Assembly: GCA_038030265.1 (NCBI GenBank)
Contig: CM075940.1
Coordinates: 14,508,001 to 14,572,000 of the forward strand
Source: Corythucha ciliata
Taxonomy: Eukaryota; Arthropoda; Insecta; Hemiptera; Tingidae
Reading direction: 5' to 3'
Length of the DNA stretch: 64,000 nt
Shown here: positions 41,301-52,737 of the stretch, in pieces
How positions within the stretch are numbered: the stretch's first letter is position 1
Layout of the letters: each line of letters starts with the position of its first letter
Notes under the pieces: model-generated
What the model was told of the DNA's origin: nothing
Seen by the model: the letters and a program-made list of their open reading frames with translations, nothing else
Databases searched by the model: none
Position numbers and translations under genes: made by a program

Positions 41301-44300
41301 TAAAGGTAAATCCCAGTTGGTTGGCCCAAAAAAAAAAAAACTTGTAATTTTGTGGCGTCATATGACCATTCAGCCTGGAAAATGTTAATTCTGATCCAGG
41401 AGTCGCCGTACAACCGTTTTTGTGTATTATACAAGTCACCTTAGCACCTGGGACAAATTATTTGGTCACAAAGTTGGGAATTGAAATACAAATAAATAAA
41501 TAAGATCGAGGGATTCCTTTTGGTACTTCCGTTTGGTAGCAGTCCTCTTTGGAAAAGTCGGAAAAAAATGGAAAAAATTGGCTTTTTAGTAAATTTTTCT
41601 ATTCTTCGTTTCCATTTGTTCAAGCTTGATCACCCATCCTCGCCCCACAAAAGGCCGTGACGCTCTGAATAAAACGCACTTGGGGCTTGTTCAATATCTT
41701 CAACGACATAAGTTAACCTCAGTATAATATCGTTTTCCATTTGCACAAAAAATGTGCACTGGGACAGCTCATTGCAGTGCCGGCGTTAGACGTTTGGCGC
41801 CCCCGGGCGAATCGTTCGCAAACGCCTCCGTGAAGTGTCTTTCAGGTCAGGAGCAGCGAATTATCTTTTTTTACACACTTGATCACTTCTTCTCAATTTC
41901 ATCAGTGAATTAGTGATTGTTCTCCATTTTAGCCGCGAATTAGCGATTTGACTCCATTTTAGCCGCGAATTAGCGATTTGTTTCCATTTTAGCCGCGAAT
42001 TAGCTATTTGTCTTCATTTTAACCGCGATTTGCCTCCATTTCAGCCGTGAATTTCTTGCAATGAATTTGTATTTTGCCTGATTTGAGGAGCTAATATGAG
42101 CGATTTTACCCGTGAATTAGCGGTATATTTTATAATTTTAGCCACGAAGTTGTCTCCGGAAGCCGTGACTTGGCCATTTAATCTGGAAGCGCTAATTCGC
42201 GACTGAAATGTTGAAAATTCGATAATTCGCGGATACATTTGACAAAACACTCTTAACGCACGGCTAAAATTAAGAAAATGCGTAAATTAGCGGCTAAGGT
42301 TGACAAAAAGTGTTTATTGTCAGCTAAAATAATAATAATAAAGATATATGAATAAAAAAAACGCTAATTCGCAGATCAATGTGAGAAAAATGGCGAATTT
42401 GAAAAGCGGTACTTCACGACTAAAACTAGGAAATAATTCGCGGCTACAATTGAGAAAAACCTCTAATTGGGGGGTAAAAAGTGCGAATTCGCGGCCAAAA
42501 TTGAAAAAAAAAACACTCATTCGCTGCTAAAATTGAGAAAAAAAGCTAATTCACGGATGCATTTGAGAAAGATAAAAATACTCATTCGCAGCTTAAATAC
42601 AGGAAAAGCGTAGTTTTGCTGTTGGAGTTGACGAAAAGCCCTCATTCGCTGTTTAAAATTGTGAAAAATGCCAATTCGCGGATCCGAATCCGCGCCAATT
42701 CCACTAATTCGCTGCTGAAGTTGATAAAAGCTCTTAACTAGTGGCGAAAATCGAGGAAAAGTCGTATTTAGCGACAAAAATTCAGAAAAACCCCTTATTA
42801 TACGTGGGTGTTAACTGATACGTAACTCTGATTTTCCGAGATAGAGAAATCGCAATTCGCAGTTTCCGGAGACAAGCTCGTGAGTAACTTTTGGAAAATG
42901 GGTACCATAATTTAATGAAACGTTAAAATATATTTGAAGATTTAAGGCCCCGCCACACAGACGCGCAGGCTGATCCGCTCACCGGGGGGGGGGGGGGCTA
43001 CATAGCTACGGACGTGAGCTACGGCTCACGTTATCGTGGTTTTTTAGCGTGCGGACCCAGTTCGCGTACTTGGGTGTCGGGGCCTCATAGAGGTTTCCAC
43101 CCCCACCCCCTGGGAGATTTCCGCTCTGGTGGGTGTTGGCCCGCCTTTGCTCAAACTGGTCCCTTTGAGAAATTGAGCCTAAAGTGGCTGAGGTGATGGG
43201 TTTTTTTGGGATAATGTTTTTTTGCACAACTGGCCTCGACTTCAAGGACACCCCACCCCTCACTCATTGCTGTTGTGAGTGAGAGGGGGGCTTTCAACCA
43301 CTAACTCCTATCATCCAAAAAATTGGGACAAAAATCTGAGAGTCATTTCGGGTTAACCGAGGTGAACAAAATTTGAATTGTGGTGTTGGTGGGGGTGGGG
43401 GGCTGATAATATCCAGCTTACTGGTACCCTCTTCCTGCTAATTTCGTTAAATTTTTCATCGTAATCCATTATTCTTAGGAATCGGTGTATCTAAGCGGTG
43501 AAAAACGAACTCCTTTGGTTGCTGCCGCGTTAAGTGGGCATGAATCCATCGTGCAGGCTCTCATCGAAGAATACCACGCTGATATCGAACATGCAGGACA
43601 CGTTATATTTGAGGACGTCCTTATCAAACGGGCTACTCCACTGTGGTGTGCTTCTGGTTCGCTACTCATGTTATTAATTTTTTTAAAAAAATAAGTATGG
43701 AATAAATTATTTTCTCTTTGCAACCAGCTACTGGTCGACTCGGCGTCGTCAAAATCTTAGTACAAGCCGGTGCCCATGTCAACGCTCTCACGAATCAGCG
43801 TTCGACGCCACTTCGTGCCGCCTGTTACGATGGACGCGTCGACATAATTGACTACCTTACGGCTCATGGCGCCGATATGCGTATAACTAATATATATCGT
43901 AGTAATTGTTTAATGCTCGCTGCTTACAAAGGTACGGGTTTTCCTTACTGATTTTCGTTGATACGATTCATAATTTTTACTCTCGTTGGCAGGGAAAATT
44001 GATGCAGTGGTGTATTTCGTTGAGGCTGGTCTCAATATTAATAGAACTGCTCGCTGTGGCAGCACGGCTCTTTTTTTCGCTGCTCAGAGTGGTCATTTGA
44101 ATGTAGTATCATATCTCATTAATCAAGGAGCTGTGTTTACGCCGAACAATGAAGGTAATCACATCCTCCTTCCACATTTTAATGGATGCTTTTTATACTT
44201 ATTCTATTTTCAAGGAAGGACACCTCTTATGATTGCTGCTGAATACACAAGAGAACAAGTGGTGTTGTTCTTCGTTAATGGTCTAGGACGTCGTTTTATC

Positions 44301-46027
44301 ACGTCTAACAATGAGGTTATTGATGCACTCGAACTACTTGGAGCATCATTCGGGACGGATAAAGATAACTATAATTTGGAGAAGTCGCACGAGTACCTCG
44401 AACGAGCAATGAGATTGAGGTAAGGGGTCGTCGATTCTTCACTAGTGTTTTATAACAGTTTATTTATTTATTTTGTAGGTACTCGTACAGCATTCCTAAG
44501 TTCAAACCAAATATTCCCACCGTTCCCGCGTACTCCAACTGGGTAGAAGCTCAAACTCCTCAAGAGGTGTTCTCACGCCGCCTTGATAGAGACGCTATGC
44601 ACATGGAGGCTTTGACTATTAGGCAAGTTCCCCATTTTTACCAATAATTTATGTTCGTTGTTTGACATTCTCCTTCATTATAAGTGACTCGGAAAACAAT
44701 TTTTCATTCAGGGAAAGAATTCTCGGTTCAAACAGCCTTACAGTGGCCAACGGTGCCATTTTCCGTGGAGCCGTGTACGCGGATCAGACGCGATTCGATC
44801 GTTGTATCGATTTGTGGCTCCACGCTCTTCGAATACGAGTGCGCCTACGCGCTACCGTCGCTAAGGATGTTAGACGATTTGTCGAGGTGAATACATTCTT
44901 CTACTGTTTTCTTTTTTTTCTTGTCGTCTTTAAAAAAAAAGAAAAAAAAATTATCCTCGTTAGCTTTTTAATCGACTCTTGTACTCAACTGCCAATGGAG
45001 AGAGGGACTTGCATTTGTCAATAATAAAAGAATTAATTGCCGCTGCAACTCTTGAACTGGAGGCTTTGATGAGAAACTTGGGTGACATTGTACGGATTTT
45101 TATACATTTTCTTTCTGAATAGATTTCAACTACTATAATTACATTTCAGAGTGGCATTGATTCACACTTCAATACGTGCTTCATGCTTTTAGTTCAAGTT
45201 ACCCGCCTGTTGCCTAAAAAAGAGCCCGGCATAATGGTCCATGAAGTCAAACGAGAAATTTACAACATGCTGAGATTGAACGTAAGCAAATGTTTTTTTA
45301 TTATTTATTATTATTAATCACTTAAATTGATTCTTTTAGGCCAGAAATTCGACAGAAAAAACACTTTTACACTTGGCTTCGAGCCACGAGCAAGAAGGGG
45401 CAACAAATTTATTACGGATGGTCAAGTCAGTACCCCGTTTCATCATCCCATGTTCATTGTTATGGTAATTAAGTCGTGGATAGGTTTCCTGATGTTGACC
45501 TGGTGGCCTTGTTACTTGAGTGCGGTGCTGATGCAAATGCAGTGGACAATGAGAAAAACACTCCGCTTCACTTACTCGTCACTTTTCCAAGGCCGTTACG
45601 GTAAAATGCGTCGTAATTTGTCATGGATGCAAAAATTTTAAAACGTATCTGGCGTTACAGACATTTGTTCAAAATGATCAATATTGTCAACTTGTTGGTA
45701 AAACATGGTGCTCACGTGGATGCCATGAATTATGCCGGACGCACGCCGCTGACCACTGCCGACGAAGGTGCGTGATTTTTTTTTTACTCTACAAATACAT
45801 TTCAGTTTAAAATCAAAGTTTTCAATAAATGCTATTTTTCAGCGATGTGTGAGGCACTTTTTGGCAAGCATCTTCTCTTAAGTCTCAAATGCCTGGCAGC
45901 CGCCGCCGCATCGTCGCAATTGACTCCCTGTCCATGCGGCAAGATCCCCGAATCGATGGTGCCCTTCGCTGAACTTCACTCACAGAAATCATTTCGCCAT
46001 GTATGTTTTTTTTTGTGCTTAATTTAG
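38330..46027 (+). CDS. FEM1B: FEM1B-like substrate receptor of CUL2 ubiquitin ligase
   Basis: Thirteen exons join in phase: 38330-38500, 43479-43656, 43728-43931, 43993-44154, 44215-44419, 44479-44622, 44712-44886, 44964-45089, 45150-45281, 45340-45425, 45484-45600, 45661-45767 and 45843-46027, giving 663 residues (human FEM1B has 627). The N-terminal ankyrin repeats include STPLRAACYDGRVDIIDYL and CLMLAAYKG. A TPR-like middle has ALELLGASF, MEALTIRERILG and FRGAVYAD. C-terminal ankyrin repeats include LLLECGADANAVDNEKNTPL, then a VHL-box-like SLKCLAAAAA. FEM1 proteins recognise C-terminal degrons for CUL2 complexes. An alternative start is M20 (38387), which aligns better with the human start. 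Intron 6 uses a GC donor. The last 15 or so residues after the normal end are lineage-specific or reflect an unspliced final intron. Confidence 0.9.
40085..40170 (-). repeat. Dispersed GGGAAA-AGTCAGGGAA type repeat
   Basis: The minus strand reads CCATTTACAAAATTCCCTGG, TATTTCCCGACTTTTCCC and GGTCGGTCGACACCCTG. Related pieces occur at 46325-46425 and 48190-48255 (AAAGTCAGGGAAATCCGGG and similar). Such sequences are common ends of dispersed repeats in invertebrate genomes. Confidence 0.45.
41636..41870. repeat. Dispersed repeat G, copy 1 (CAGTGCCGGC terminus)
   Basis: Matches 48585-48800: AAAAGGCCG, GCTCTGAATAAAACGCACT, CGTTTTCCATTTGCACAAAA, CAGCTCATT and GCAGTGCCGGCGTTAG followed by GGGCGAATC. 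A third partial copy starts near 55765. A minus-orientation family A array follows all three. Confidence 0.65.
41870..42180 (-). repeat. Family A array, minus orientation
   Basis: It includes three consecutive near-identical 30-bp units at 41922-42011 (ATTTTAGCCGCGAATTAGCG). These are the least diverged tandem copies in the window. Orientation flips at about 42183. Confidence 0.8.
42183..42795 (+). repeat. Family A array, plus orientation
   Basis: Units of about 29 bp in the opposite sense to 41870-42180. Together they make an imperfect inverted repeat inside FEM1B intron 1. Confidence 0.75.
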
Positions 46028-46319
46028 TTATAAACATGAGAGCGCGATTTTTAGCAATTAATTAGGGAAAAAGTCCGATCATAGTTTCAAGGGACATACC
46101 TGTCCTTGAGGAGGGTGTGGGTGGGCGTAAGAGTAGGACTGGTTGAATGAGTATTATTCCGAAAATTTTGTTTCGAGCCTTTGTCCATATCGCTCTTGTT
46201 TTGGATCGTCGAAAATGCACGCAAAATCGAGAATTTGGAGGGTACAAAATTGTTTCATCCTTGACACTTGGCGTTGAGCAGCGCCCTGAAGTCCGCACTT
46301 TTACGTCCTTGGGCGCTTT

Positions 46320-46425
46320 CTGAATCGGGTTGTTGACCGTTCACGGAAAACCGGGGAAAGTCAGGGAAATCCGGGAAAAGACAGGGAATATCTTGATTTT
46401 GACACCAAAGTCAGGGAAAAATGAG
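46320..46425 (+). repeat. Dispersed GTCAGGGAAA repeat
   Basis: GTTGACCGTTCACGGAAAAC, AGTCAGGGAAATCCGGGAAA and GTCAGGGAAAAATGAGC. Same family as 40085-40170 and 48190-48255. Confidence 0.45.
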
Positions 46426-46599
46426 CAAACAGCTTCTTTGTCCTAGACTGCCTAGTATTTGGTGGTTAAACGAGACAAAAAATTATACTAATGCGAGCTC
46501 TTCTACTCGTCATCGCTCTTCGACGGTCTCTTTAGCTCTCGGTTTTTTGAGCTATATGACCAGTCAGGTGAGGATTCAGTATTTGCTCAAGGCTTGAGA

Positions 46600-47450
46600 A
46601 ATTGTGTTCTTTGCTCAACTAAAAATGGCTTGACAGCTGACAGTTTGTCTCTGCCTAAAAATTGCTTAACCAGAATAATTCCAACCATAAAAAAACGGCT
46701 AAGCCGATTAAACTCGCGCGCCAAAATGACAAAGCTGACGATTCGGCTTAACTGACTATTTGCGCCCTACAAAATAGCCCAAATTGACAATTCCCACTTT
46801 TTGAAATGACTTCAAGCGCCCTGAAAATCCTTGAACAGATCCATGACCCCCAGCGCCCTGAACCTGGCTAAATCGACCATTCGCCCGCCAAAAATGGCCC
46901 CATTCAGGCGACAAAAAATTGCCAATAATTCACGCCATTTAGCTTGACGGACTATTTGCTAGCAAAAACGGCTAAAATGCCTACTTTCGCCCCCAAAATG
47001 TCTAAACTGGCTATTTGAGCTCTAAAAACAGACGACAGGCGATTCTTGCTCAAAAAAGAACCAAACTGACTCTATGAAACAACTGGCTAAACTTATGGTT
47101 CGTGCGCTTTAAAATACCTGAGCAGACAATTCCGGTACAATGGCTAAATCGACCATTCACGTGCCAAAAATGGCCTGAGTTGACCATTCGCGTCTTGCCT
47201 TGACGGGACTATTCGTGCCAAAAAAAAGGCTACTCTAACTATATTCGTGTCCCAAAATGGCAGAAGAGACAGTTCTCTCTCTGAAAATGACTAAGCTGAC
47301 TATTTGGGCGCTGATAATAGTCAAACTGGCTATTCACTGCAATGCAATGCGACGAAGAAATGGCTAAACTGACGATTCGCTCGCTAAAATCGATCAACTG
47401 GTCACTCGTTCCGCCACCGAACACGGCCCTCTCCGCCTTACCAAATTATC
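46600..47450 (-). repeat. Family C array, inverted relative to 5570-7470
   Basis: Units read AAAATGGCTAAACTGACG then ATTCGCGCGCC, the reverse complement of family C. They are diverged and about 30-35 bp long. No gene is seen. Confidence 0.65.
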
Positions 47451-47689
47451 GAGTCCTCCCCCTCCACCAATCCACCATGTTCCATTCGCCGTGCTCGCGC
47501 TATACAATGGCTTGATTAGATATTCACGCTCTAAAAATAACTTGACGGAGCCTTCCAGTTGCAGCTGAGTATTTTTGAGGTTGAAATGCCTGGCTGATGA
47601 ATCGGATTTAGGGTGTCAAGTTTTCAAGTTTTGTGGGCGTATCACCGGTTTTTGGGTGAGAGGGGGGAATTTAGTGGTTTTCGACCTTT

Positions 47690-47800
47690 ACAGCTCTTGT
47701 TCGCTTCTCCTGGAGCCAACGTGAGACCTGGGACTTGAACCCACTTCCGAGCGTTTCCCCAAACAAGGGGGCTCAAGCCCCCTGAGGCCCTGCCTAGAGA
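47690..47800 (-). repeat. tRNA-like box B remnant in a dispersed repeat
   Basis: The minus strand contains GTGGGTTCAAGTCCCAGG, a good box B, preceded by a palindrome GGGGGCTTGAGCCCCC (plus 47769-47784). No convincing box A was found, so this is probably an old SINE fragment. Confidence 0.35.
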
Positions 47801-47809
47801 TCCGCATCT

Positions 47810-48065
47810 GGGGGGTGATTCTGTAACTCGCAAAATTTACGTGTCGTAACTGGGAAGGAGGGGGAGAGGATGTACCCCGTTGCCTTGGTTTTTCCACGCA
47901 TTTGTCAAGAATTTATTATTTTTTCTTCGAGACCACACATTCTAGCGTGAAAATTCCACAGTTTAGTTCACTAGGTATCGTAAAAACCATGGCAACGAGG
48001 TACCTCCCCTCGCCCTTCTTCCATTTTACGACACGTAAATTTTGCAAGTTACAGAATCACCCCCT
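47810..48065. mobile_element. Foldback element with about 88-bp inverted arms
   Basis: 47810-47898 and 47980-48065 are imperfect reverse complements, about 85 percent by eye. Shared pieces: GGGTGATTCTGTAACT, GCAAAATTTACGTGTCGTAA, GTTGCC and GGTTTTT. The 80-bp loop has no coding capacity. Confidence 0.75.
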
Positions 48066-48416
48066 GATACTGGTATTCTTCCGAGCGATGTGTTCTCAAG
48101 TCACTACTAAGTAATTCTCTTGTCAAACTGAAATATTATAAGTGTTTGGTTTCGTAGACTTAGTTCCTCCAATAATGTTACCCGAATTTGGTCAGGGAAT
48201 TTCACGTAAATGGTCAAGGACATCTGGGAAAAGTCAGGGAATTCCGTTCGATCCATTCTGTGGTGACACTGTCTTTCAAACAACATCTATGGTACGATAA
48301 CAACGGCGAGGTTCACCTTTTTATGAGGAGAAATGCCTAGAATTTCGAGAAACAATGGCTCGGAGGAGGGGGGGGGGGTTTGACTTTGCTCATTCCTCGC
48401 AGTACGACTGCCAACG

Positions 48417-48491
48417 GCGTCACCATAGCGCAATTGGCAGCGTGCTAGTATAGAAACCCAGAGGTTGCGGGTTCAAATCCCGCCGGAGAGC
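48417..48491 (+). tRNA. tRNA-derived sequence (SINE head or pseudogene)
   Basis: Box A TAGCGCAATTGG and box B GGTTCAAATCC are clear, and a five-pair T stem GCGGG/CCCGC forms. The acceptor and anticodon stems do not pair properly. The 3' flank ATTTTTTTTCTCGAAACTCG matches the flank of the sequence at 9555-9633, so both belong to one tRNA-derived family. Confidence 0.55.
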
Positions 48492-48531
48492 CCATTTTTT
48501 TTCTCGAAACTCGAATTGTGTTGGGATTATG

Positions 48532-49649
48532 CCAGGGCCGTCCAACTTTTTTTTTTGGTCTTGGGCCGTCGTTGTAAGTACTCAAGGCGGGCCACCCATC
48601 CTCAGTGAGCACGACACTGATCTTTTAGCAAAAGGCCGAGGCGCTCTGAATAAAACGCACTCTGGGCCTGTTCAATTACATTAGATAGCGACAGCATTGT
48701 AACGTTTTCCATTTGCACAAAAGTGTACCCTGGGGCAGCTCATTACAGTGCCGGGCTTAGGCATTTGCCGCCTCGAGGCGAATCTTTCACCAGCCCCCCC
48801 CCCCCCATATGAAGTTGCCTTTAGGAGCCGCGAATTAGCGTCCCCCCCCCACGTCATCACTTCTCAATTTCATTGGTGAATTAGTGATTTGTCCCCATTT
48901 TAGCCGCGAATTGACGAGTTTTCTTGCAAATAATTTGTGTTTTTCCTTATTTTAGCCGCTAACGAGCGATTGTCCCCTTGAATCAGCGCAGTTTTATAAT
49001 TTTAGCCGCGAAGTTTGCCCCAGGAAAACGCAACTTGCCATTTACTCAATTCATTTCTGTGAATTAGAGTTTTACCTAATTTTAACCTCCTAGCGAGCCG
49101 TGAATGAGAATTTTGTTCCCCAATTTTCACCGCATTTTCCTCATTTAGCGATTTTTTTTTCTCTTTCAGTCACGCGGCTCCAGAAGCCGCGAATTCGTGT
49201 AGCATTTTTTCCACACTTCAGCGCTTTTTTATTAGTTTTATCGGTGAATTAGCGATTTAGCCGTGAATTCGTGATTTTAGCTGCTGATCCGTGAATTAGC
49301 AACTTTTCTTAGTTTTCCCAGTGAATTAGCGTTTTTTTTTTTCACTTTTTATCCATGAATTAGCGGGTTTTCTCAGATTGAGCCACGAACTTGCGTTCTG
49401 AATAAGCCGAGAATTTATGTTTTCGTAATATTAGGCGTGAATTAGAGCTTTTTCTCAACTATTTTATCCGTGAACCAACGTGTTTCGTAATTTTAACCGC
49501 GAATTGCTGTTTTTTTTTTTTTTTACACTTTATTCGGGATTTTAGCGCTTTTTCTCAATTTTAACCGTCAAGTAACGTTTTACCTCGCGGGGTGCTTCCA
49601 ACACCTGTCGTGCTTCTACTAGCGGGCCACCTTTGAACGTCCTGATGCC
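48532..49649. mobile_element. Possible hAT-like element containing repeat G and family A
   Basis: The left end CAGGGCCGTCCAACTTTT and the right end, read inward, CAGGACGTTCAAAGGTGGCC are similar in hAT style. The interior holds repeat G (48585-48800) and a minus-orientation family A array (48820-49575). No 8-bp duplication is clear, only ATGC on both sides. Confidence 0.4.
48820..49575 (-). repeat. Family A array, minus orientation
   Basis: Inverted units, with variant units of AAGTTTGCCCCAGGAAAACG and GGCTCCAGAAGCCGCGAATT type near 49010, 49175 and 49385. Confidence 0.75.
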
Positions 49650-51000
49650 GCCGTATTAGTTGCATCTATTCTCTTTTGACTATAGGGCAAAATACCTCGG
49701 TTAAGACGCGTCAAACCAGTCGTACTCAAATGGGGCGATTTATTTATCATATGATAGTGAAGAAACAGAAATTTCAAGGACGTTTTTATAAGTTTTATTT
49801 CTACATTTTTTCATTTCTAGAATCATAAGGAAAAGCGCCCCCGCCGCAACTCTTTGACTCTTTGAATCAAAATTATTCCACCGACTTTTGTTTTAATTTC
49901 ATTCGATTTAGTTTTAAAATTCGTTGTCTTTTTTTTTTTTTTTTTTTTAAGCGTAATTTGTGCCATGTTTCTCCTTACTGTTCTCAAGTAACTTCACGAT
50001 ACAAGAATCAAATCATTGTTCCTTATTTTTAAACAAAATTTTGGCACAATGAAAATTGTCTTTATTTCTTTTTCTTCTTATTTTATTATTATTGTTGAAA
50101 AGACTGCTTTAGGAAACTTAGGATTAGGTTAAGAAATACGTTAATGCTAGGATTACAATAGTTCTTACAACAAACGATTGAACCATGTTCTCCGAGATGC
50201 TCGCGTTGTTAACCGTGACAATAATCTCGCACTCGGTCTTTGTTAAGTCGCTAAATTGTGTTCCTATAATGACGAAAAATAAGAAAATATTGGAGAGACT
50301 TAAATTGACGCTTATTATTTGTAATGACTGAATTTAATTCGAGTAGATACGTCATGTGGAATTATGAACAAGATACTCATTTTTGAAGTGGGGGGGGGGG
50401 GAAACAGGGTGCTTCGTATTCAATTAACGCTGGGTGTTTAACCAGCATTTTCTTAATTTGTGCCATGAGTAGCTTTAAAGTGCTCGTAAAAACGTTGGGC
50501 ATGCGAGGGAATAAAACTTGTTACCTTTTTAGAAATCTTACGTATTGTTTCAATTAGGTTTTAATGGTTTATTCACAGGTTCAACATTAGCTACGTTCAA
50601 CTACTTTTATTTTTTGTATACAAACAAACGTTTTTAAAGTTTTAGGCTTTTTTTTTAATAGGAAGGTTTATGAGGGAGAACAAGTGTCTAGTCACTAGCG
50701 TCTTCTGAAGTCGTTTACCAATGTGTAGTTTGAAACGTTTACGTGTCTTAAATTGTGATAAAAGTTGCTGTCTCAATAAATTTATTGAACGTTGTTCCGA
50801 CGAAATATATATTTTAATTATGACAAACATGATCACAATCATTCATCCTCCACAACGTTTCCACTCTTCTACCGGTGGAGGCCGTGCCTTTCATTTCCCT
50901 TCGTGCTTCCTAGTCCATTTTCACTCTTTTGCGCGGATATTTACGCTGTTTTAGACCTGACACACTGCGCTTGAATTTTGCACGTTTCTACGGTGTTCAT
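49650..51000. other. No gene identified
   Basis: AT-rich unique sequence with poly-T near 49931-49949 and a run of 12 G near 50391. No splice-supported frame was found. Confidence 0.4.
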
Positions 51001-51375
51001 TTTCCAGAAATTGCCCCCTGCAGGCCATTTTCCCCTGTAGACACGGCCTTCTGGACTGCTGAACGGTCAGCCGGTGCCACGACGACATAATCAGCAAATA
51101 ACGGCTCGACTGGGCGCTAAAGTCCATGGGGTCCTACAAAGCGGCGGGATGCGATGGAATCTTCCCCTACCTACTCCAGAGAGCAGGTGGGCGCGCCCAG
51201 GCAAGAATAAGGGAGCTTTTTGTGAGAAGTTTGGCTTCAGGACAAGTACCGACGGCTTGGAAACGGAAGAGAGTAATTTCCATGCCTTAAGTTGGCGGTA
51301 GGCATGATAAAACGGATAACTGTAGACCCGTAAGGCTAAGTTCGGTTTTGATGGAGAAAATATTGGACTTGTACA

Positions 51376-51712
51376 GCGCCTCGATGGTGTAATGGATACA
51401 ATGCTCGCTTCGCAACCCAGCGAGCCTGGGTTCGAATCCAGCTATTGCCCATTACAATATAAGGCTGCGGCAAGGTGTGACACGGCTCACTCGGCTTCGT
51501 GTGGGCGTTCACGGCGGTGAGCGTACGACAAAGCGCGTATCGACCGAAACGCCCGCTTATTACGGGTGTGAAGTGCACAGCTAATGGATTCTCAGGGTAT
51601 GGCGTAACAGCCGCGTAAGAGCTTAGGCGCCAGCGGACTCGGTAGATCCGAGTCCGTACCCTCCAAAAAAAAAATTGGGAGCGTGGAGAGAGAGAGAGAG
51701 AGAATAAAGGCA
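51376..51712 (+). mobile_element. tRNA-headed SINE inserted in the retrotransposon
   Basis: It interrupts the RT reading order between SVLMEKILDLYS and FHPQQHAYR. It starts with a tRNA-like head (51376-51450; box A TGGTGTAATGGA, box B GGTTCGAATCC, CTCGCTTCGCAACCC loop region). An unrelated body of about 240 bp follows, then an A run near 51664 and a GA microsatellite (51686-51702). No clear target duplication was found. Confidence 0.65.
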
Positions 51713-52059
51713 TTTCACCCGCAGCAACATGCCTATAGGACAGTCAGGTCCACGGACTCCGCCCTGGGGGAACTAGTGGTTAGGTTTGAGGAGACGATGG
51801 CTCAAAAAGAGTACCTATGCTTTGGCGCTATTCTTAGACATCGGGGGGGCTTTCAATCAAGTATCGTTTGGGGGCATAATGGAAGCTCTAGAACTCTTTA
51901 GGGTAGAGCCAGTGTTGAGAAACTGGATAAGGCATGCATTGAGACATAGGTGGGTCTCAGGGAAATGGTGGGTGAGGGGGTAGAGAGGAGAGCCAGCAGG
52001 GGAACTCTCCAAGGCTCAAGCCTCTCCCCACTCCTTTGGATAATGGTAGTGGATGGACT

Positions 52060-52737
52060 CAGCCGCGAACACCGGTCGTCTCACGTACACCATTATCCCG
52101 TCAATTGAAACCCGGTTGAAATGGGCGCAACTACCCGGCTGTCCAGCAGCTCTCCGGACACGGAAACTTCCACGCCAAACTGGCTTATCACAAGTGCCGC
52201 AAAGACCCCCTCTGCCCCTGTGGCTAAGGCGCTGAAGAAGATAAGGCTCATGTCATCTGGCACTGCAGAATCTAAGCCGAAATTCGCGTTCGCTGGCGAA
52301 TACCACCGCTGCCTCAACACCTCATCTCCACCCGAGCCACCGCGCAGCGATTCCGTGGCTTTGCAATAAATGCCTGGGGCCCGCATCCGTGGATCCTCCA
52401 CCCGCTCTCGAACGGCCGCCGCAACACCTCCAGACCGCAGAATATGCCGAACACCGCCGTGACACCTCACCAGGATGCCACAGCGAACCAGTATATAACT
52501 CTCCGAATCGACACCAACATCAACGACACTGATATCTTACGCGTATCTCTCCGCATCTCAGCGGTCCACACCGGTAACGTGTTCACCTTGGCCAGTGAGC
52601 ACGGCTGTTGGGGAGTGGAGTGCGGATAACCAGGTCTCGCACGTTTTGGCCCAGTTCCAGCCGTGCAAAACCGGGGTGTCCCTGTCACGTGCCGCCTCTA
52701 GCATGAAGTCGGGACAGGAACAAAACAGCAAAAACCT
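52060..52737 (+). mobile_element. Second non-LTR retrotransposon 3' fragment, nested
   Basis: The 678-bp insert is flanked by a 15-bp near-perfect direct repeat GGTAGTGGAYGGACT (52045-52059 and 52738-52752), which falls inside the host RT motif VVDGL. Inside, the plus strand reads a C-terminal retrotransposon zinc region (CHAKLAYHKCRKDPLCPCG, then EDKAHVIWHCR near 52170-52270). The 3' end is A-rich. This is what a 5'-truncated LINE insertion with target duplication looks like. Confidence 0.65.

Larger units (their letters stand above)
38501..43478. other. First intron of FEM1B
   Basis: 5.0 kb containing family A arrays (41870-42790), a CAGTGCCGGC-type terminus near 41780, sequence with GGGAAAAGTCGGGAAATACC near 40110, and C/G runs. 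Minus-strand frames near 38906-39097 and 39313-39585 read like protein in places (GDVGQTGATDGRIIAELV) but have no recognisable family. Confidence 0.6.

Noticed and set aside
51376..51450. Functional tRNA-Arg with TCG anticodon
   Set aside because: Box A and box B are present, but the acceptor stem does not pair and the anticodon stem is irregular. The sequence continues into a SINE body.
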